The notes beneath the pieces were generated by a model that had not been told where the DNA came from, searched no databases, and saw nothing but the letters and a program-made list of their open reading frames with translations. Shown piece by piece: positions 60,701-64,000 of a stretch of DNA of 64,000 nt. Both the position numbers and the translations under genes were made by a program. Positions within the stretch are counted from its first letter, which is position 1, and every line of letters starts with the position of its first letter. The stretch is from Rossellomorea sp. y25. Its GTDB lineage: Bacteria; Bacillota; Bacilli; Bacillales; Bacillaceae_B. The DNA lies in assembly GCF_038049935.1 (NCBI RefSeq), contig NZ_CP145886.1, forward strand, positions 4,077,001 to 4,141,000. The letters run 5' to 3'.

Positions 60701-61736
60701 ACTCCCCGGAGCTGTCTGTTGCAGTGAAATTACCGTTGCTGTCTTTTGATTCCACTGTCACATTCGTAAATTCAACAAACATTCCTTCGTGATCTTCACC
60801 ATTTTCAGCTGAAAGGTCTGTAGAGATAAGAGAGGCTGGTGAAGGAACTCCCTTGTCTACTTCTGTAATTTCAACGTTAGAAGCAGTCGCTTCGATTTGC
60901 TGCATTCCATAATAATCGCTAAGTTTTCCTTCAGCTACTACTTCGTCCCCTGGCTCAGCAGTAAGACCGCTGGCACGGACGATGACACCGGCTGTTCCAT
61001 CCTGGATGAATAGGTTCGTCTGTCCGCCTGCTTCAAAAGATGCTGTCGCAATACCTTGTACTTTAACAACCGTGCCTTTAGGGGCAGTGCGAGCTTCAGC
61101 GATGGTGGATAGTTCGACTGGTGTCGGTTCAGGAGCCGGTTCATCTGATAGATGTGTTCCAAGATCACTGAATACATCTTTGCCTAAATTCGTCCATTCT
61201 GCAGATGGATCAAATGCATCGGTTACATCTATATCCCCTGTCATCACGGAATCCTTACGGACGATGGAGACGTCACTTGCGAAGGAGGCTTCTGAGCCAA
61301 CTTGTCCGATCGAATCAATCACAGTCCCGTTTTTCTTTAAGGTAATGGGATCATTTCCATTGAAATTGATGATGAAGCTGTCTTGAATATCCGCTTTTTC
61401 AAGGATGGCTGGATCTGCCTGTTTGTGAGCAAGCACCAAGGTTTCCCCTGCATTGAGAGTGCCTGATAAAGGAAAGGTCTTATCCGTGGTTGTTGCACCA
61501 TTTGTATGTAATTCTAAGGAGTAAGTCGATAAATCAATTGCTTCACCAGTACCGTTATAAAGTTCAATTGCTTTATTGTAACTGGATCCTTCGATATATT
61601 CAGAAATGATTAAGTCCTGAAATGCCTCATCTGCAGCAGATACGTGCTGAGATAGAGGAGGCGCAAACAAGCTTAAGGCCATACTGGAGGCAACTGTTAC
61701 ACTTAACAATTGACGCTTCATTGTTTTTCCGTTCAT
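57765..61736 (-). CDS. Multidomain extracellular nuclease (ExeM/YhcR-like) with three CWB2 repeats
   Basis: 1323 residues. Signal peptide about 1-34. Lamin-tail-type domain (about 36-165; IISEYIEGSSYNKAIELYNGTG). OB-fold region 1 (about 205-385; GTVVKVQGIATASF). Chitobiase C-terminal-like sandwich (about 395-465; GGAIHYTLDGTDPT). OB-fold region 2 (about 475-720). Endonuclease/exonuclease/phosphatase domain (about 728-1025) with IASYNIENFYAG, GLVEVQDN, VVVLGDLNDF and ASDHDPV. CWB2 repeats about 1030-1323. It probably degrades extracellular DNA. ATG 61736 follows AGGGGGAAG. A perfect cre match lies upstream. Confidence 0.9.
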   Translation of the reverse strand: MNGKTMKRQLLSVTVASSMALSLFAPPLSQHVSAADEAFQDLIISEYIEGSSYNKAIELYNGTGEAIDLSTYSLELHTNGATTTDKTFPLSGTLNAGETLVLAHKQADPAILEKADIQDSFIINFNGNDPITLKKNGTVIDSIGQVGSEASFASDVSIVRKDSVMTGDIDVTDAFDPSAEWTNLGKDVFSDLGTHLSDEPAPEPTPVELSTIAEARTAPKGTVVKVQGIATASFEAGGQTNLFIQDGTAGVIVRASGLTAEPGDEVVAEGKLSDYYGMQQIEATASNVEITEVDKGVPSPASLISTDLSAENGEDHEGMFVEFTNVTVESKDSNGNFTATDSSGEFVIKPTDSTMLEVGKTYDILRGVVDYNFDEYKLVPRNTSDVIETAFSVTADPASGSVVEGTKVTLQTASEGGAIHYTLDGTDPTDSSPEYTTPIELTADVTVKAVVVKEGNTSDVSTFTYKILKSADGLSIHDIQGDSHTSPYENMTVSNVQGIVTAKAGSNAFYMQEETPDDSLATSEGIYVYAKGNSVKVGDKVNVAGQVKEWREDGYADAKDLLTTQITASAVTVESSGNTVPAAIVMGEDRVPPTEIIEDDEMTSFDPETDGLDFYESLEGMLIEIPDATITGPVKYDELPVVVNTSEDQLRTRAGGVLISPEDYNPERMLIDVDGMNINVKTGDMLDGSVIGNVSYDYSNFKIRPTGTFPTVVDGGTAQEVTSITPEEEDLTIASYNIENFYAGIEESKVEKIADSIVSNMKTPDIIGLVEVQDNNGPTDDGTTDASASYQTIIKAIEEAGGPTYEFTDIAPVDKTDGGQPGGNIRVGFIYNPERVQLTEKEAGDAVTSVGVDENGLTHNPGRIDPTNEAFDDSRKALAAEFMFNGEKVIVVANHFNSKGGDGALFGADHPVVLGSEVQRLKQAEVLNDFVNDVNEKVEDANVVVLGDLNDFEFSAPINTLEGDILTNMMEKLPVEERYTYIYQGNSQVLDHILVTNNLAKSTMIDSININSDFSEEDGRASDHDPVLAKIQFENKVERISGDDRYQTAIEISKKGWESTDTVVIARGDKFPDALAGAPLAYKHDAPILLTQQGSLNAEVQDEIKRLGAKKAIILGGEGAVSKYVQYQLKGLGLKTDRISGDDRFETAANIAAKLDGDPEKAIVANAYQFADALSVASYAAQNGYPIVLSAQDKLSKASNKVLIEIDEKIVVGGENAISTEIFDSFEEATRYSGLNRYETSAEIAKHLTPQTNNAIVATGTNFADALAGSVLAAKEGAEILLVKKEEVPEDIMEAIDMDDISNFRVIGGENAVSEEVVKQLKK

Positions 61737-61845
61737 TTTCTTCCCCCTGTTCGTAGTTTAGTAAAGTGGTAGATTCGCCACCATCTACCAGTATACAACA
61801 GGATTTGTCATAATAGTGTAAAAATAGGGTAAATTAACTGAAATT

Positions 61846-61859
61846 TGTTAACGCTTACA
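61846..61859 (-). promoter_or_regulatory. cre (CcpA) site upstream of the nuclease gene
   Basis: The minus strand reads TGTAAGCGTTAACA, a full match to TGWAANCGNTNWCA. It lies 110 bases before the nuclease start and between that gene and the AbgT terminator. Position relative to a promoter is not clear, so it could mediate activation or repression. Confidence 0.65.
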
Positions 61860-61893
61860 TTACTATTAAGTAAATTCGAACTATAAAAATTGA

Positions 61894-61940
61894 CAAAGCC
61901 CGGTTCGGGAGCGAATTAACAGCTCCCGAACCGGGCTTAT
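61894..61940 (-). terminator. Terminator of the AbgT gene
   Basis: A perfect 17-bp stem, 61896-61912 with 61922-61938 (AAGCCCGGTTCGGGAGC and complement). On the minus strand it continues TTGTCAATTTTT. Confidence 0.9.
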
Positions 61941-61975
61941 GATTATTTTCTAGTTAAATGGTAATAATTCCGCTT

Positions 61976-63505
61976 TTACAGATAGACTCCTACCCCTGGA
62001 CCAAATGGAATGCCTAATATCGCAAAAGTCAGGAGTAATACAATCCATACAGATAAGAAAGCAATCGTATAAGGAAGCATTAGTGAGATCAAGGTTCCGA
62101 GTCCCGCTTTCTTATCATACTCCTTCATAAAAGCAAGGATCACGATGATATACGGGTTCATCGGTGTGATGATGTTTGTGGATGAATCCGCAATACGATA
62201 GGCGGCTTGTACAAACGCCGGGTTATACCCAAGTGTCGCAAACATCGGGATAAAGATCGGTGCTTCCAATGCCCATTGAGCGGAGCCACTAAAGATCAAT
62301 AGATTCAATAATGCTGTCAACAGGACAAATCCGATGATGGCTGCGAGCCCCGTCATATTGATCGATTCGAGGAAATTCGCTCCGCTGACCGCTACCCAAG
62401 TCCCTAGATTTGTCCAATCAAAGTAAGCGATAAATTGCGCGGCTGCAAAGATTAATACGATATAACCCCCCATGTCTTTCATGGCTTCTGTCATATACTT
62501 AGGTACGTCCCTTGACGACTGAATCTTCTTCACCGTCACCCCGTAAACAACACCGATCACGATAAAGAAGAATAGCGTGATGGGAATGATCCCGGATAAG
62601 AAGGTAGACGGAATAAGTCCCCCATCTTCATTTCTCATCGGAGAGTTCGGCCAGGCAATCGAAACGACTAACAGGACGATGAATGCTAATCCTGCCAGGG
62701 TTGCATTTCGGAGTCCTTTTCCTTCTAATAGACTTTCTTCTTCTAAGGTTTTATCTACTTTCCCTTTATATGTCCCTAAACGGGGTTCAACAATTTTTTC
62801 TGTGACAAAAGCTCCTACAGCTGTAAGAAGGACAACAGAAGCAATCATGAAGTACCAGTTATCCACCGGTGTGACCGTCACTTCAAATGCTTTGGCAGCT
62901 TCGGTTGATATCCCGGCTAGTAACGCATCGGTACCGGTAATGATAAAGTTTGCCGTAAATCCTGCCCCTACTCCGGAGAATCCGGCAGCGAGTCCCGCCA
63001 GAGGATGTCTTCCCACCGTATAGAAAATCATGGCGGCAAGTGGAGGAATGATAACGAAGGCTGCGTCTGACGCCAGGTTCCCCATGATCCCTACCATAAT
63101 AACAGCGTATGTAATCAATCCTTTCGGAGCGTTCAACACCGTTTTCTTGATCGCTGTCTCAAGGAGTCCAACCTTTTCGGCCAAACCGATCCCAAGCATC
63201 ATCGCTAATACCAGGCCGAGTGGAGCGAAGCCGGTAAAGTTATCGAGCATGGAGGTCAGGATGTATTGGAGACCTTCTCCGGATACGAGGCTCTTGATGG
63301 CTAACTCTTCTCCGTTTTTCGGGTGAATCACCGTCACACCCAGACTTGAAATGAACCAGGAAAACAAGATAATAAAGAAAGATAAGTACACAAACAACAT
63401 GAATGGGTCAGGGAGTTTATTCCCTACCTTTTCGATTCCACCTAAAATTCGAAGATATCCCTTCTCCTTTTTAGGTGAATTCGGCTCTAAATTGGGATTT
63501 GTCAT
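61976..63505 (-). CDS. AbgT family transporter
   Basis: 509 residues, about twelve membrane segments. Family features include KLPDPFMLFVYLS near the N terminus, GIMGNLASDAAFVIIPPLAAMIF, GFSGVGAGFTANFIITGTD and ADSSTNIITPMNPY. AbgT proteins take up p-aminobenzoyl-glutamate, a folate breakdown product; several homologues export sulfonamides instead. The substrate here is open. AAGGAG precedes ATG 63505. The partial regulator gene just upstream on the same strand may control it. Confidence 0.92.
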   Translation of the reverse strand: MTNPNLEPNSPKKEKGYLRILGGIEKVGNKLPDPFMLFVYLSFFIILFSWFISSLGVTVIHPKNGEELAIKSLVSGEGLQYILTSMLDNFTGFAPLGLVLAMMLGIGLAEKVGLLETAIKKTVLNAPKGLITYAVIMVGIMGNLASDAAFVIIPPLAAMIFYTVGRHPLAGLAAGFSGVGAGFTANFIITGTDALLAGISTEAAKAFEVTVTPVDNWYFMIASVVLLTAVGAFVTEKIVEPRLGTYKGKVDKTLEEESLLEGKGLRNATLAGLAFIVLLVVSIAWPNSPMRNEDGGLIPSTFLSGIIPITLFFFIVIGVVYGVTVKKIQSSRDVPKYMTEAMKDMGGYIVLIFAAAQFIAYFDWTNLGTWVAVSGANFLESINMTGLAAIIGFVLLTALLNLLIFSGSAQWALEAPIFIPMFATLGYNPAFVQAAYRIADSSTNIITPMNPYIIVILAFMKEYDKKAGLGTLISLMLPYTIAFLSVWIVLLLTFAILGIPFGPGVGVYL

Positions 63506-63652
63506 GAGGTCACTCCTTCAAATAATGTTTTAAGGAATAATTCCTTTTTACTTCCGTTAATAAGTATTTCGATATCGATTGTATAAATCCTCTTTATTTT
63601 TTAATATTTATGAGAAAATTTTAAATTTACGGATTACTGACTCGGCGAATAT

Positions 63653-63689
63653 AAAAAATCCCCTACTCATAGATAGAGAAAGGGATTTT
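63653..63689 (-). terminator. Terminator after the partial regulator gene
   Basis: AAAATCCC (63655-63662) pairs with GGGATTTT (63682-63689). The minus strand then reads TTTATATTC. Confidence 0.7.
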
Positions 63690-63698
63690 AAGATACAG

Positions 63699-64000
63699 TT
63701 ATTTAAGTTGAAAGCGATATAACTTCCTTGGTCTTCCTCTTCCGCCGCTTTGTTCTTCGCCGCTGATTTCCACAATCCCGATCCGTTCCATTTCAGTGAG
63801 AATTCTGCGCCCGTTCCGTTCGGTGCTTTTCAGCCAGCGGGAAAGGTCTTGGGATGTGATTTCCGCTTTGTCGTAATGGCGGGAAAGAGAAAGGATTTTT
63901 GAGACGATGGCAGAACTGACCGAGGCCTCTTTAAAGACTTCCTTCCATTCATTGCCCAAGTTGTTGAGAGCGTATGTAATGGACTCTGACGATGGAAGAA
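63699..64000 (-). CDS. C-terminal end of a winged-helix DNA-binding regulator (runs off the window)
   Basis: The frame stays open from the window edge to the stop at 63699 (about 100 residues visible), so the TTG at 63959 is not the true start. The visible part has a probable winged helix: EVFKEASVSSAIVSKIL, ITSQDLSRWLKSTERNGRRILTEMERIGIVEI, then a wing with GGRGRPRKLYRF. The pattern is that of transcriptional regulators whose C terminus binds DNA. The family and N-terminal domain lie outside the window. It is the neighbour of abgT, separated by 193 bases and a terminator. Confidence 0.7.
   Translation of the reverse strand, partial: LPSSESITYALNNLGNEWKEVFKEASVSSAIVSKILSLSRHYDKAEITSQDLSRWLKSTERNGRRILTEMERIGIVEISGEEQSGGRGRPRKLYRFQLK

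Noticed and set aside
35161..61736. S-layer homology (SLH) domains or LPXTG sorting signals as anchors of the secreted proteins
   Set aside because: No SLH motif and no C-terminal LPXTG plus hydrophobic tail could be found; all anchors seen are CWB2 repeats or lipoboxes.

Overview
The window looks like the chromosome of a Bacillaceae species (low-GC Firmicute). The evidence is AGGAGG-type ribosome sites with many TTG/GTG starts, a treP-treA-treR trehalose locus, a Spo0E-like protein, DegS/DegU next to a YvyE-family gene and tagO in the B. subtilis-like order, and CcpA- and TreR-type operators. The genus is a guess (Rossellomorea or Bacillus-like) and nothing here proves it. No rRNA, tRNA, CRISPR array, insertion sequence or prophage was seen.

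Layout. 1-2997: start of a LysM protein, an acyltransferase, two small membrane proteins and a lipoprotein. 3128-8602: trehalose uptake (treP), phosphotrehalase (treA) and repressor (treR), with three copies of a TTGTATATACAA operator and two unrelated genes between treA and treR. 9039-13505: degU, degS, a YvyE-family gene and tagO, with an ECF-sigma type promoter before tagO. 13927-24159: an SRPBCC protein, an LtaS-like enzyme, a gtaB/UDP-glucose dehydrogenase/glycosyltransferase operon, another glycosyltransferase, and a three-gene unit with a Wzy-like polymerase. 24763-35003: an amidase/lipoprotein/LytB-like operon behind a SigD-type promoter, a GT4 glycosyltransferase, a Wzx-like flippase and an LCP ligase. 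35161-61736: mostly large secreted enzymes. 61976-64000: an AbgT transporter and the end of a DNA-binding protein.

Main theme. Ten secreted proteins between 24763 and 61736 carry a triple cell-wall-binding repeat 2 (CWB2) module joined to different heads: SpoIID/LytB-like, amidase, lytic transglycosylase, two subtilases, NlpC/P60, two PPC-type domains, a 5'-nucleotidase and a multi-domain nuclease. They are interleaved with genes for building and attaching a cell-wall glycopolymer. This resembles the CWB2 (cwp) locus of Clostridioides difficile, but with a Bacillus background and mostly degradative heads. A common glycopolymer receptor made by the neighbouring genes is an inference.

Second theme. 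The intergenic spaces hold a repeat family that I do not recognise. Five full copies (about 235-255 bp) and one deletion derivative each have a conserved 5' block, a conserved spacing of 83-85 bp, and then a row of six ATCC-centred motifs spaced exactly 21, 20, 20, 20 and 20 bp. Other structures are a near-perfect four-way-junction inverted repeat at 19873-20010, a second multibranch repeat at 43788-43913, GGGACGGACCT inverted repeats, and a 25-bp TGTACCTGGTACA tandem array.
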